From Chenopodium formosanum (lineage: Eukaryota > Streptophyta > Magnoliopsida > Caryophyllales > Amaranthaceae): a DNA stretch of 64,000 bases. The notes under the pieces are model-generated. The model did not search any database. It saw nothing but the letters and a program-made list of their open reading frames with translations, and was not told the DNA's origin. The translations under genes and the position numbers were made by a program. This document shows positions 1-12,570 of this stretch, one piece after another. The stretch covers positions 24,749,632-24,813,631 of the forward strand of contig CM044867.1 in NCBI GenBank assembly GCA_024500155.1, written 5' to 3'. How positions within the stretch are numbered: the first letter of the stretch is position 1; every line of letters starts with the position of its first letter.

Positions 1-2195
1 GTCACCCCATAGTTAGCTAACCAGTTTGCAGCCCGATTAGCTTCCCTATAGCAATGAGAGATGGTAACTTCCCATTCCCTTTCGAAAACAAGAGCTTTTG
101 CATCTCCGAACGATGTGTATAAATGGAGAGTTGGTGGGGATCTTCTCTACTAACATACGCATAACAACCTCAGAATCCACAGTTAGTTGAACTCTCCCAT
201 GGCCTCCATCCCAAGCCACACTCAAACTCTTAAAAACAGCAGGAAGCTTGACTCTAGTACACGTGCAGTTCCCACAGATTAACGCAAACACTTCATAGAC
301 TTCACCTCTATGCCCTCGAATTATGCTGTCCGCACCAGCTGGACCTGGATTGCCTTTCGAGGCACCACCTGTATTGAGACGTACCCATCCTTCCTGGGGG
401 AATTGCCATTTGATAAACTTTTCAACTCTTGGCTTCATCGTATCTCCATCATATTGTCTAGTTTTGTCCATGGCCCTCTTAACTTCACTCACTTTAGTGA
501 GAATAAATCCCACCTGATCCAAGGGGATATTCGGATTTGGATAGAAAGTCTTGGCATTGCGCCACTTCCATAGCCACCAACAAGCCATACTAAAAACTCG
601 AGGCCACTCACTGCCCATCTTAGCCTTATGATCATCCAAATTCAGCAGCATCCACTTCTCCAAGCTCAAGTCTTCGCTTAAATTCTCACTTCGCACCCCA
701 AGTTTATTCCACAGCGTTTTAGCAGCAGGAGAAAAGCGAAGCACATGATAAATATTTTCTTCACCCTCTTTCCAGACTAGGTAACGAGGATCATCTGTCA
801 AAGTGCGCACAAACCTCATGGAATAAGTCATTAAACGATCTTGAATATAGCTAGCCACAAGAAAAGTCTGATCCTTTGAGGGATGGGGGCTTCCAAATCA
901 TATCCTTTTCTTCTTTTGAAGTATCCACTATACCCTCTAAATCCCGAACAATGTTCATAGCATAACTCAAGGTAAATCCCCCTGTCGATAAACCATTCCA
1001 GTACACCTCATCCTCTCCTACTTCATCTTCGATCAAGTCATGAGCAGCAATCTCTTTCAAGATATCTACTGGAAGGTATTTTGCAAAGACATCAAATTTC
1101 CATCTCGTTTGATGGTCCTATAATTCACGCACAGTCATGTCTTGAATATCCAATGGGGGTTCGATAGGTACATAATTCAAAAGGGGTTCTTTGCACACCC
1201 AACGGTGATGCCAAAAGAAGGTACAGTGTCCTCCCCCTACTGCCATATTCAACCCTTTACGAACGACATCAATACTACTCATAATTCCATGCCACGTGTT
1301 TGAGGCATTCGCTTTGTCCTTGAACATGTCTATGTCACACCGGTTGTCACAATACTTGGCTCGAATTACTCTCGACCAAAGGGCATTTGGCTCCGCTAAT
1401 AACCTCCATCCCAACTTAGCAATAAACGCCTTAGAGTGTCTCATAGAGTGCAAACCCAACCCACCAGCTAGCTTGGGTTTGGTAATTTTCTCCCATGCAA
1501 CATTATGGATCTTTCGAACCCCATCATCCTCCTTCCAAAGAAATTTTATGACTTTTCTATCAATTTCATCACATGTCGACCTAGGCAATTTGGTAGATTG
1601 CATAGTATGGAACGTGATATCAAGGTCGATTGGATGAGGGTCATTCTTCCAGCCATGGACATTGTCTTCGTCTTCCATTCTACTAATTTTCCATTAATCC
1701 TCTCCACCAAATATTGGTAGTCTCTTTTGGACGTTTTACCATTAATGGTAGGAACTCCAAGGTACTTACCAAAATCCGCAGTCTCTTCCATGCCCAAAGT
1801 GCTATAAATAGCTTCTCGGATCTCTAAATTAGTATTTTGAGAAAAGTAAATTCTAGACTTTTCAGTACTAACTTTGCTTCATGAGGCTCGACAAAATTGA
1901 TTAAGGCAATGCATCATAACCTCTTCCTGCTCTACCGAAGCATGAGAAAACAAAATTAGATCATCCACAAAGGCCAAATTGGAGATAGGAGGACCATTAC
2001 GACTTACTCTAAGTAAAATCCAAGCCTCTAACTTCACCTCACGCTCAATTAGATGCGCTAACCTTTCATAGAAATTATATATAAATACGGAGAGAGGCGG
2101 TCGCCTTGTTAAATACCTCTAGAAGGAAGGAATGCTTCCGTAGGTTCTCCGTTCCACAGGATTTGCAACTTGGTTGAGGATGTGCATTTCATGAC
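1..2195 (-). pseudogene. LINE ORF2 remnant: reverse transcriptase C-terminal half, zf-RVT and RNase H
   Basis: The minus-strand translation shows ILWNGEPTEAFLPSRGI (RT, about 2165-2110), the catalytic-box variant AFVDDL (about 1978-1960), YLGVPTINGK (about 1783-1755) and the fingers/thumb text WEKITKPKLAGGLGLHSMRH (about 1500-1440). These are followed by IWKPPSLKG and the zf-RVT region ending in AAKTLWNKLGV. The RNase H part (about 430-1) reads LNTGGASKGNPGPAGA; family members normally have Asp where the second Gly stands, so a catalytic acidic residue appears lost. REANRAANWLANYG continues to the window edge in another frame. Such proteins copy their own RNA into DNA by target-primed reverse transcription. 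At least four frame breaks or stops make this a pseudogene. Confidence 0.88.
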
Positions 2196-2199
2196 TACT

Positions 2200-2870
2200 T
2201 AGACTATAGTTGTGGTATCCTCACCCAAACAGTAAGGGATTTGATCGGTTCTTCATCCGAAACAAAATTGGGGATCCATTTTCGGATTGTGAGATAGCTA
2301 TCTCCAATCATCCAAGGGCCATTGGTTAACACATAATCGTAATCTTCCATATTGCTAAATCTTACCACATAAAAGGCATGACCAACATCTGTTAATGCTA
2401 TCTCCCCTTTAAGCGCCTATTTAGCCTTCAACCTTTTCATCAGAATTTCATAACTTAGCCTCCTTTCAAACACTTTGATGATTAGGGCGAAACCAAGGGC
2501 TCCGCAGCCTTTGTTTCTCATCCTTAGTCAATTTGATTGTAGGGCAACTCTCATCATCATCTGATTCCTCCTATATTGAATCATCATCAAAGAAGTCTTC
2601 CTCCATGTCTATATCCTCATAAAGAGGATTTTGTCCCTGAAATCCACCCCTAATAGCTTGGTTATACGACAATCTATTAGGGTTTTTGCTTCCCCGGTTG
2701 GGAGTTTCTCCCACCACAATGCCCATTTCGACATCCTCATGATTTCCTTGGCTAGGAGAGGAATTATCACTCATTTATCCATCCAAGTTTCTCTTGAATT
2801 TCTTGTTTGACCTTTGGAACAGGTCATTTTCCTTGCTCGATAGGGTTTTCGCTCTCTCCTCACTTGACAT
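2200..2870 (-). pseudogene. LINE ORF1 (gag-like, DUF4283) N-terminal remnant
   Basis: An ATG at 2870 starts MSSEERAKTLSSKEND, followed by a basic stretch (RSNKKFKR), an in-frame stop at about 2775 and then MSDNSSPSQGNHEDVEMG. An acidic segment ends at 2571. Further left, other frames give FYVVRFSNMEDYDYVLTNGP and MIGDSYLTIRKW, the hallmark of the DUF4283 domain of plant LINE ORF1 proteins, which bind element RNA. The C-terminal zinc-knuckle part is absent because of the internal deletion joining this segment to RT. Confidence 0.75.
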
Positions 2871-5222
2871 CTCTAACAGAAAGTTTAGGCTCAGAGGTGT
2901 AAAGCTATAAATTCGGGTAAATAGGTCGGGCTCGATTAAGTTGTTTGAAAAATTTCTGGAATAATCCATTTTTGGAGCGTCAGCTAAAAATAATCTCACA
3001 CATGAGTTATTTTTAAACAGTCTGACCTTAATTAGTATTACAAACACCATGGTGCACTCAAACCATCTGTTTTATTCAATCTATTGGAAACCAAATGATT
3101 TATTGTTTCACTCCTTTGGGATGACAAAACTCCACCCAAAATTCCTATGAATATGACGGATGTTGGGTTTTGATGAGTCCGACTCACTGCGGAAGTAAAT
3201 CCCAAGCCCAAGGAAAAACTCACAATTAATATAACCAAAAAACAAAATTAACAAGATTAAGGAAAAGACGGAAGTACCCTTTAAGCGTGCTTCGCTCGAC
3301 CACGGAGCTCTTACTTTAGAAAGCTTAAGTCTCACAAAGGGCAATGACCCCTAACGGTATCCACCCGCAACACAACCCTGACTCGGTCCACTACTTCGAG
3401 GTTAGCCAAGTCCGACCAAAAAGACTACCCGAATAATTATGAGTTGAGTTTAAAGGTATTCTCTCAAGTGGAGATGTCTTTTCTAACTCTTACTCAAGTG
3501 AGTTTCCCAAACTCCCAAGAAGGATATTTATAGGGATACTCAATAGAGGAATGCACTCTCCCATCAGTGTGGGAAAGTTGGTAAATTCAATTTTCTCCTT
3601 TTATTTTTGAATTAAAAACAAAAAAAAATAGCCAACAACTAATAATCAACAAGTGGCATTCTAAAAGGAGATGTTAGGTAAAGACCACAAGGGAAGGGAG
3701 GACCAATATTTAATCCCCAAGGCTCCCAAAAACCGGCTCCCTTAAGCCACATGCGCCAATGGGCTACTGCCATGTGGCAGGCGAAGCCTTGGCACCCAAG
3801 CAGCCATGCTAGCGCTTGGTTTGCGTGGCTGGCCTGCTGCTATGTGCGACTGCCTCGGCCCAGCACGCCACACATTGCTTGCGGGCTGCTAACCGAGGCC
3901 TCTGCGTGCTACGCAGCTAGCTAGCTAGCATTGCTAACTCAATGCTGCTGCTGCCCACGCACATGCTAGCATAGCTTGCTAGCCATGTGCTGGTAGCCTT
4001 GCTAGCAATGGTGCGCTAGCATGCCGCAGCACCAGCCTGCCAGTTTAGGCTTGGCTTCGTGCGCATGCTAGCCACCTTGCTATACCAAATGCCCCTAGCA
4101 CTCGGTTTGCTCAGGGCATTCCGATGCTAGGGGCATTTTGGTAAATTGTTGATTAATTATTGATTTTACCGTCTCGTCTTTTATTTATTCGACTCGACTT
4201 GCGACGCTTAGTTTCGACGTTCCTAGCTCGATTTCCGACGTCTAAATATTTATTACTTGAACAACTTATTTATTTATTCCAAATTAATTCGTCGTGTCAT
4301 ATCATTAGTTGCTTTGGTGTGACCTAAAGGGTTCAGTCAAGATTAAGCTGTAATATTAATAATATATTAATATTACTGATCGGAAGAGGCCTCCACCTAG
4401 GCATTCCGTTCACTTAACCTCACTGAATAATTAGCTTTCTAATAGCTCCGAACCCTTTATCGGAATAATATACTTATTCGAATGACACCATTCCTTTCAA
4501 TCTTCCACTTGTCCTTCCGGACAAGTGTGCTTTTAGTGTAAAGCCTTTTTCCTTTGTCACTGAATGTCTCTTCATGAACTATATGGTAAGATTATTTCTA
4601 AAATGGTAAGATTTCCGAGTTTGATTGTCAATAAACAGATGATTTCTAAAATCCATCTGAGCACGACCATGCATTTTCATAGTGTCGCTCTTCGAGAGGC
4701 CTTGTAAACAACAAAGACATGTTCCCTATCGTTAGTAGGGGGACATTCCTAGTCTTGTAATGTTAGCTTCTCTTACTAAGAGGACCTAGCCGCCCGATTG
4801 TTGTGGTTATAATCCCATGTATGGCAGACGTTTGACTAACATAAAAACAAACTAGTATTCAAATAAGAGAACTCACAATACTCATGGTTGAGGAAAGAGG
4901 TTCCGATAGTTATAATGAGAAATATACTTATGACAATATTAAATCTCTTAAAGTATTCTCATAGGTCGATCCAGTACAATTCTAAACCAATACTCCTGCA
5001 AATGATTTATGACAATCATGTACTTGTAGCACAAGAAACAGCACTATAAATCATACTACACACTAATCACATCTCAAGTGGTCATTAATCGTCCACCATA
5101 TAAATGACCTCGATTAGGGATAATTTTTGATTAAAATATTCTTTGTTCACTTAATAGGTGTTTCTTTATCTAAGACATTGTCTTGATACCCTATTTTGAA
5201 TATTCTCAAAATCGAATGGACT
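2871..5222. other. Gene-free repeat DNA, unassigned
   Basis: No coding region can be supported here. The stretch around 3160-3600 and 4290-5220 looks like noncoding LTR-retrotransposon DNA (for example TGTTGGGTTTTGATGAGTCC near 3158), but no matching second copy, PBS or PPT was found inside the window. The family is therefore left open. Confidence 0.45.
3725..4140. repeat. GC-rich low-complexity block dense in GCTAGC/TGCTAGC
   Basis: In an AT-rich surrounding, this block is strongly GC-rich. It repeats short words such as GCTAGC, TGCTAGC, CATGCTAGC and TTGCTAGC in both spacing and orientation (GCTAGC is its own reverse complement). It shows no sustained ORF and no clean fixed-period array. 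It ends sharply at about 4140, where AT-rich text resumes. Confidence 0.6.
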
Positions 5223-5231
5223 TAATATTTA

Positions 5232-6203
5232 GGAAAAATTGCCCTAAATAATCCGACGTTTGCCTCATCCGCTCAAAATAATCCCACCTATTGATTATTT
5301 TTTAATAATCCGACCTTTATACCTCTTCCACTTTAAATAGTCCCAACCGGTCACCTAACTTGTTATTACAAGTTACTAGACACGTGTCACTATAGGATTG
5401 GTCAAAAAATTTAAAATTTTTTTTTTTTTAAAAAAAAAAACAAGAAAAAAATAATCTTAAAAATTCCAAAACCAGAATCTGGCAGCCCCAGCCACCGGCT
5501 TTCCGGCCACCATATCCTTCCCCTCCCCGAATCCGACCACCAAATCCTTCCCCTTCCCGATTCCGGCCACTCCCTCCAAGTTTTAGGCCGGCCCGACTCC
5601 GGCAGCAGCCCACAAACCACCAAATAACAGCGCTCCCGCTACTCCCGGCGTCACTAACCTCCGTCATCCCCCGTCCCCTAATTTCGGCTTCGCCGATCTC
5701 CCCCTTCCCCTGATTCTGCCCAGCCAACCTACCCCGTCCCTCGATTCCCCGACTTTGAATTCCCTTGCCCGATTCATCACATTTTCTGGGATTTAAAGAT
5801 TTAGTTGGTGGGTTTTCAAATGGTTGAGTCTATTGGTTAATGGGGTTGAGTTGGCTGCGTGGTTGGTGGGTGGGATTCCGATCAGCGCGATCTCCGTGGC
5901 CGTGGTTTCCGGTCTAGGTGGGTGGTGGTTGTAGGGTTTGGGTTTGGGTGGTGGTGGGGATGGTGGTGGCTTTGGTGATGGTTTAACTTTATTTTTTACT
6001 ACTTTTTTTTTTACCAATCAAGTAGCTACACATGTCAATTAAACTTTAAAAAAAATAAAAATTACCTGCTCAACCGGTTCCTGGTAAAATAGGACCATTA
6101 AAAAAGATGAGGGGGTAAAGGTGGGATTATTTAAAAATAATCCAAAGGTGGGATTATTTTTAGCGGATGGGGCAAAGATGGGATTATTGTGGGTAATTTT
6201 TCC
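5232..6203. mobile_element. Mutator-type foldback MITE, copy 1
   Basis: The ends are inverted (GGAAAAATTGCCC at left, GGGTAATTTTTCC at right). The inverted similarity runs on inward through repeated AATAATCCCA-like words and an ACACGTGTCA / ACATGTCA pair. A 9-bp duplication TAATATTTA flanks it at 5223-5231 and 6204-6212; 9 bp is the Mutator-superfamily signature. The centre is GC-rich (proline/glycine-rich when translated) and there is no transposase. Two related copies lie at 24992 and 26050. Confidence 0.82.
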
Positions 6204-6212
6204 TAATATTTA

Positions 6213-7218
6213 ATTCTAAACCACAATTAAATAGTTTTATGGAATATTTTAAATAGATTTTTTTCCACTATGAAACTTTACAACGTTTTATCTCATGATA
6301 AATTGTTTTCCCAAATGTTGTAAGAGTAGTATTCTTCATAAAATATTTGCTTGATTTATTTTACGCAATTTGTGAATGTTGTCGTTCACTTATTGCATAG
6401 GTTTAGTCATGATTACTTTGCAAATCTTAGCATCTTCATTATCGACCATTTTCATAGTAAGATGATAAAATTTTGAGAGTGTTTATGGATTACATATGAT
6501 TTAGGATCTATTGTCCAAGTGATAGCTCCCGCTAATTTTCATGATTTGAGATCTTTAACTTGAGAGCCTATAATCATAAACGTTCAACAATGAACTTTCC
6601 TTATTATTGCCTTTAAGGCAACAATATTCTCAACATATATTTTAGTAGACTCCCTAATGATGCCTTGCTTGGGTTTCACTCCAAACGGTTCACAACGATT
6701 TGGGATACCCTAATCACTTGTGATCATGGAAATTTACCTTAAATTTCCGCACATTATACATTGATGCATATCTATGTTACCATTCTCAAGACACCACGCT
6801 TCTTAGCTCGTGCTTAAAAATGGCTTCCTTGTTAAGGATCTGATCCTGGTTAAGGTTTGTAATTGCAACATTAATGCTTAAATTATATTTGTCTCTACGC
6901 TTCAAGAACTCATCCTCTTACTTATTCAAGTAGTTTGGATGTCCTTGATCATAATCTCACGATCTATTACTTAGATTCAAGTTGATTGGTATCATATATA
7001 TACTTTACATGCTCTAAGCTAGTAAGTTGTATGGCGATTCCATATCGTACCGTACATGATGGATTTAGTTGTAGAATGATTCTCAATCTTGTCCCATCCA
7101 TGTGACATTTTGGCTCATTCAGTTTCACTGAGTCTTGCTAAACTGTTTGCTATGTGATACGGTTGAAAGTCTCTACAAGAGACTTTCTCGTATGACTTAG
7201 TATCTAGCCTAGCTTATA
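6213..7218. other. Gene-free AT-rich stretch
   Basis: This is the right-hand continuation of the repeat into which foldback copy 1 inserted. No ORF, RNA gene or terminal repeat is seen. It probably belongs to the same unassigned retrotransposon-derived DNA as 4290-5222. Confidence 0.4.
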
Positions 7219-7223
7219 CTTAG

Positions 7224-8013
7224 TGAAGGAATAATGTCTTCGATAAGTGCAATTACTAGATATATCAATGATCACTATTATGGTGTTCATTCTTTTGGGT
7301 CGTCATTATTTGGTGGTAGATATGACAAATGATATTTGGGCTAGTTAAATAGTCCAAAACTCAATAGAATGGATCCTATGAGGTCATACAACAAGGGTAT
7401 TGGGTTAAACAAGTAAGAAGCCCATTAATGAGCCTCTTGAGATTGTAACATACCATGAAGAGTGTTGGGCTAGAGTAGTTTGATTAGGCTTGACATGGGC
7501 TCTTATTTAGAGCTATGATCTATAAATAAGATCCATGCATATGGTAGTCATAAGTCACAATTAACAACCAATCAATTGTTAAACAAGGCAACCAGTACTC
7601 AAAACCCTAATTCCCCTCTCTCTCCTCACATACACGGCCCTCCCTTTTCTCTCTCCCATCCATCGGCCGACCACCTTCCTTGATGGCGCGTGGTGTTCTT
7701 GGTGGTGGATCATGGTTAGTTTGTGTCTCTCTTCTTTGTTGAAGGTTAATTGAAGCGTTCAATCACGACTAACTAGCATTAGTGGAGGTTAAATCTGTGC
7801 CCGTGGACCAAGTAGAAGAATCACAATTGGGGTTCTTTATCTCCCATTGTTCTTTCTCGAACACACATGGAATCACGCTTCAAAGGTATAATTACTTGTG
7901 TGTTATTTCCCATTGTTCTTTATCTCCCATTATGTGTTATGCACTAATCTTGGTTATTAGATGCTCATGAATATGATTCACGAAATTCCGCTTAGAGTAT
8001 CCAAAGTCCTACA
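7224..8013 (+). repeat. 5' LTR of a Copia-type element
   Basis: The segment runs TGAAGGAATAATG...AAGTCCTACA (TG...CA) and is followed at once by TTGGTATCAG, a primer-binding site for initiator tRNA-Met. A TATAAATA box lies at 7521-7528. A diverged inverted copy of the whole sequence occurs at 11791-12544 with its own target duplication, which confirms both borders. The Copia assignment rests on the TTGGTATCAG PBS and general LTR style; no Copia pol is present in the window to prove it. Confidence 0.75.
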
Positions 8014-8023
8014 TTGGTATCAG
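8014..8023 (+). other. Primer-binding site (tRNA-Met type) of the Copia-like element
   Basis: TTGGTATCAG directly abuts the LTR end at 8013. It matches the first bases of the usual TGGTATCAGAGC plant retrotransposon PBS; the following TTAACC diverges from it. Confidence 0.7.
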
Positions 8024-9742
8024 TTAACCTATTGCATTTACGCATATTGACAATAAATCTTTGATAGTTCACAATTTTAATTCAATTAAGAGGAGAATAA
8101 TTTAATTACGGGTCAATTATTATATTAAATGTGACTTAACTTTTGGAATTGATTAAATGTGATTTAATTCGCTCAGAATAACCATAAAGAGGATCGAATT
8201 CTTGCCCTATTGATTTCGAATTTTTCAAACCCTAACCTTAATTTTTCGAAAATTTTGAACCTAATAAAGCCCTAAAATCTGATTTTTGTGCTTGTTTTGT
8301 CTGATTTCGATTGTTTTAAGCTTCATGAATTTATCTAGTTGATTTCATTTATAAATTGTGAATTTTGCATGATTAATGATTTAATTTAAGAGTTAAATTA
8401 AATTGAGGATTATTTTTCACGAAGAACCCTAGATTTTGAAATTAGATTGTAAATTTAATTTTTGATTGGATGAATTAGCATAAAAGTTGTGTTTTAATTT
8501 ATCATGGACCACATGAATTTATTTAACAAAAGTTGTTAAAATTGAAATAAAAAAATTAAAGACTGATTTCAGGCGGCAGCCGCGGCTAGGTGGCCCAGCC
8601 ACAGTGGCTACCGCAGGTGATGGTCCAAGAGGAAGGGCAGGGGCGGGGCAGCAAGTGTCCATGAGCAAAGAGCAGCAGCAGCACTGTGCAAGGTATTGCG
8701 CGGCACTGCTGCCGCTGTTGTTGCATCGTTGGTTCAACAGCGTAATAGTGAGGTGTACGACCACTGTGGCCGGCTTAGGCTAGCCACATCATAGTGGCTG
8801 GTGCACGGTTTTTCAAAAAAATAAAAAAATAATTTTGTTTTAAAAATATTTCAAGATAAAATCAGTTTTATTTTGGGATAAAATCAATTTCAAAAGTTGA
8901 CTAATTTGATATTATCCATATTTAAAGTGTTAATTTTGATAATTATCCATAATTAAAGTGGTTAATTTTGGATAAGATTGGTTAGCATATTCTAAGCATA
9001 TTCCAAAAGGATTATAATTGATTTAAATAATGTGATTATCCCATGATTAATTTTGGATGTAATTGATTAAAAATTTTGTGATTCAAAATCCCTTTAATTA
9101 ATCCGGAAAAAGTAGCTGGAAAAAAGAGGATTTATCTATTCTGTCTAAAAAAGCGGGGAATGTATATTTGGTTGTCTAATAATTAGGATAGAATTTCCTA
9201 ATTTGTTAGGATAATCTTTGAGGATAAATATGATTTATCTTTTAAGATTAAAATAAGATTTGATTCTATCTCATGAATAATTTAAAATTTATGATTTTTT
9301 ATTGATGGTCATGAACAATATATGATATTATCTAATTGTAGTAATTTAATTAAAATATGAGATATTTAGATGTCATGTGTTCCTTAATTGTGAACATTCG
9401 ATGTTGTAGTTTAGGAAAGCATGATGAGTGATTTATTATGTGGAAATTTTATAACATATGATGTTATGTTGCTATATAATGACTAGTATAGCCCAGTAGA
9501 TTACTAAATACTATCTGCGTATCGTGAAGTAGTATTGTAATCTAAGTACGGTCTGCGTACCGATAAAGTATTTTTGTAATAATATTTTATTTTATTTAAG
9601 TATTAAATAAATAAGAGTATAATTACAGGTTGTAGTTAATCCAAGAAGTCCATGAAGTGAAAGCCCTAAGGAGCAAGGTAGATGAGATCCATGAAAGTTC
9701 AAGTGGGAGCATTTACTTTATTAGTTTTCTTAGGATTAGGAG
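8024..9742 (+). mobile_element. Noncoding interior of the Copia-like element (LARD-like or eroded)
   Basis: No gag or pol text is recognisable. A GC-rich island (about 8570-8800) interrupts AT-rich DNA. Near 9480-9560 two similar phrases with CTGCGTATCG and CTGCGTACCG occur. At about 9693-9710 the purine-rich GTTCAAGTGGGAGCA resembles a Copia PPT, but a copy of the LTR start does not follow it. The element is broken at 9743 by a Tat-type solo LTR and probably continues after 12570. Confidence 0.45.
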
Positions 9743-12565
9743 TGTAGGGAATATTTCAAGCATTATCCCCAAGCTTGAACCCCACCGTGATCATACACTT
9801 AAGTATGGTGGCTCTAAAGAGAAAGAAAAGAGAGCAAAAGAGTCGCCAACAAGTTTTAGGAACTTGTAAACCGTTCACGAGGTGAAAGTTACACCCCTTA
9901 ACGATCCATGAGATCGTCAACTCCAAAAGGTCTAGAACCAAATAGGGTTCGGGGATGAGGGTACGGATCCAATCTAAAAGAGATTAAACCCGCCCTATAA
10001 AATTGTTTTCTACTTTATTCTACTCGTATTCATGTGCGCTTTCTGACTAACATGCAAACATTATGTTAACCCTAAGCCTGTTTAATCTATGTTGCTTGAA
10101 TATTAATGCACAAATAAATCTATTATTGGCGATCACTTGAATTAAAATCATATTAGCCTAAACCAAATTATTAATTATCTTATTAAGCGTGATTTCAAGT
10201 ACAAATTCCCTTTAAACAAGCATAAAAGGCGTGATCAAGCAATAACAATAACAAGCAACATAATGACAATAATCATGATCATGTTAATGATAAAGCTTAA
10301 TATTAATAGAAAGATCTTAGGCATGATACTAACAAGATTAATAAAAAATCCTAGCATGTCACTAAGCATCAAAGATCAAAGCTTTTTAAACCTAACATGA
10401 TACTAACATGATATTAGAAAGAATAAAAGGCAACCCTAAACATGATTCTAGAAAGCAACAAATAACATCCTAACATGATACTAGGAATTAATTAAATCTA
10501 AACATGCTTTCTACGTTGAAATAAAATAGGGAGTAAGCTAATTACTTACTTTGATGCCTCGTACCTCTTTCTAATAGCAAAATACACGCGTTAGTAAACT
10601 TCAATGAAAATAATAAAATTAAACAATTAAATTAAATAATTGAAAGAAAGAGTTAAAAAGTTTAGATTGGATTTGGGACCAAACCCTCAGAAAAGTATAA
10701 ACCTTTTTCGTCTAGGGCGAAGGGAACTTCGAACTTGGCTAAGTGTTTCTAGATCTTGCGAATGCGGTATTGTATTTGTAAAAGGCTAGTTAGAAAGAGA
10801 GAGAGAAAGAATTCTTATTGAGAATTGGTTGTTGTTGATGATTTGAAAAAGGGGAGATATGACCTCTATTTATAGGGAAAAAGAGGGTCGAAGAATAAGA
10901 AAAGAATCCGAATTCGAATCGAAATAAAACTCGATGGACAACAGTTTTTTGCGGATTTTGTTTTTGATATATCTTTTGATCCAGAAATCCAAATAAGGCA
11001 TATAATATGTGATTGGAAATCTCTTGAAGTCTAATTTCCAACCCAATTAGAATCAGATTAAAATATTTTGTAGATAAAAAGATAATGCCCGAAATAGTGG
11101 GACGGTGTCAGTTTTGGATAGAGTTTTGTATTCCTTTCATATCTTTTTCGTTATAGCTCGGAATTAATATTATAATATATCAGTGGAAAGATAATTTCAA
11201 GATCTTTCCAACTATATAAAATTTAGATAAATATTATGAGGCACAAAAATAAAATCTGGCTGTCTTTGAACATCTTTAAATTCGAATAAAATTAGGATTT
11301 TAAAAAAGGAAAGTTTTTATAAGAAGGAAAGTTTTTATTTAAATCAAATTCCTTGATCTTATCTTTTCAGAAAAGGATAATTAAGATCTTTTAGAAACTT
11401 ATAGAAGATTCTAATCAATTCTAATTAGTTTAGGAATATGATTATACATTTGTACCCTCCTCATAATCATTGTGTCGTAGGTAAAATCCGGTTTGGGCTC
11501 AGTTTAGTACTTTGGTCATAATTTCCTCATTATTCATCGGAATCGGGCTTATAATATATTGTTGGAAAGGTCTTTTCAAACTCCATCCAACTACACTATA
11601 ATTGGACCCTTATCATGGACTAAACTAAACTGGATTGGACATTTTCATAAAATAAAGTAGGTTTTCGAACACAGAAAGAAGGATTTTTAATAAAAACTAC
11701 CCGCAACACTAGTCTTTTCACACTTTCACTTCATTCAATTATGGTTCGACGCGAAAGGTATTCATCACTGGGTTTGGTTTTGGGGATACATGTAGGAGAT
11801 TATAGGTACTAATTGCGGAATTAACATGAATCATATTCATATAGCACCAAACCAAGGATCTCATGCATAACACATAAAGAAGTAAGAATTATACCTTTGA
11901 AGCGTGATTCCACTAGCGATCGAGCAAGAACAAGGGAGATAAAGAACCTCAAACGTGATTCCTCTACTTGGTCCACGGGCACAGGTTAAGACCTCCACTA
12001 ATGCTAGTTAGTCACAAAAGAACTCTTCAATCGACCTTCTACGGAGATGTATGAACAACGAACTAGCCAAGAACCACCGCACAACACCACGAGGACCACT
12101 AGGGTGGCCGGCCGTGGGTGAGAGGGGAGAGAGAGGGCCGTGAGTTTGAGAAGCGTGAGGGCTTTGGATGTTGGTCGCTTAGATTCACAATTCACTGTAA
12201 ACCCTAGGCATGACTATTATTTATAGATCATATCTCTAAATAATAGTCCATATCAAAGCCCAATTCCTAATCCCAATCAAACTACACTTAGCCCAATCAT
12301 ACTTATGACTAATTAAATGCTTATGAGGCCCATTAATGGGCCTCTAACTTGCTTAACCCATTACCCTTGTGTGGACCTTATAGGATCCATTCTAAAGGGC
12401 TTTGGATTATTTGACTAGTCCAAAGATCATCTCTCATAGTCTAGCAACAGAGCATGACGCCCCAATAGAATGAACTTATTATCTCCATAATAGTGATCCT
12501 TGATATATCTAGTAATTGCACTTATCGAAGACACAATTCCTTCAAGACACAAATGGGTGTCTACA
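9743..12565 (-). repeat. Solo LTR of the Tat/Ogre-like family (minus orientation), with nested insertion
   Basis: The + strand reads TGTAGGGAATATTTCAAGC at the left and AAATGGGTGTCTACA at the right, the exact ends of the LTRs of elements A and C. Flanks AGGAG (9738-9742) and AGGGG (12566-12570) look like a 5-bp target duplication with one mismatch. Neither PBS nor PPT adjoins it, so it is a solo LTR left by LTR-LTR recombination. Bases 11791-12544 are a later insertion. Unlike the LTRs of A and C it lacks the TGTCGC/GCGACA hairpin cluster. Confidence 0.85.
11791..12544 (-). repeat. Solo LTR of the Copia-like family, nested in the Tat solo LTR
   Basis: The ends are TGTAGGAGATTATAGG and ACAATTCCTTCA (TG...CA). 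Flanks ATACA (11786-11790) and AGACA (12545-12549) are a 5-bp duplication with one change. Its reverse complement aligns along its length with the LTR at 7224-8013, including the segment with GTGCCCGTGGACCAAGTAGA, the CACGGCCCTC stretch and a TATAAATA box. It sits in opposite orientation to that LTR, so it is an independent insertion. Confidence 0.85.
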
Positions 12566-12570
12566 AGGGG

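Larger units (their letters stand above)
1..2870 (-). mobile_element. Non-LTR retrotransposon (plant LINE), internally deleted and truncated by window edge
   Basis: Reading the minus strand from 2870 leftward, an ORF1 start, a DUF4283-like gag segment, the second half of a reverse transcriptase, a zf-RVT zinc-binding segment and an RNase H domain follow in the order expected of plant L1-type LINEs. The ORF1 C-terminus, the ORF2 endonuclease and the first half of RT are missing: the DUF4283-like text stops near 2205 and RT text begins near 2190, so a large internal deletion is inferred. The 3' end lies beyond base 1. Many frameshifts and stops show that it is dead. Confidence 0.88.

Noticed and set aside
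1296..1720. Plus-strand ORFs of up to 113 aa
   Set aside because: Antisense shadows of the minus-strand LINE reverse transcriptase.
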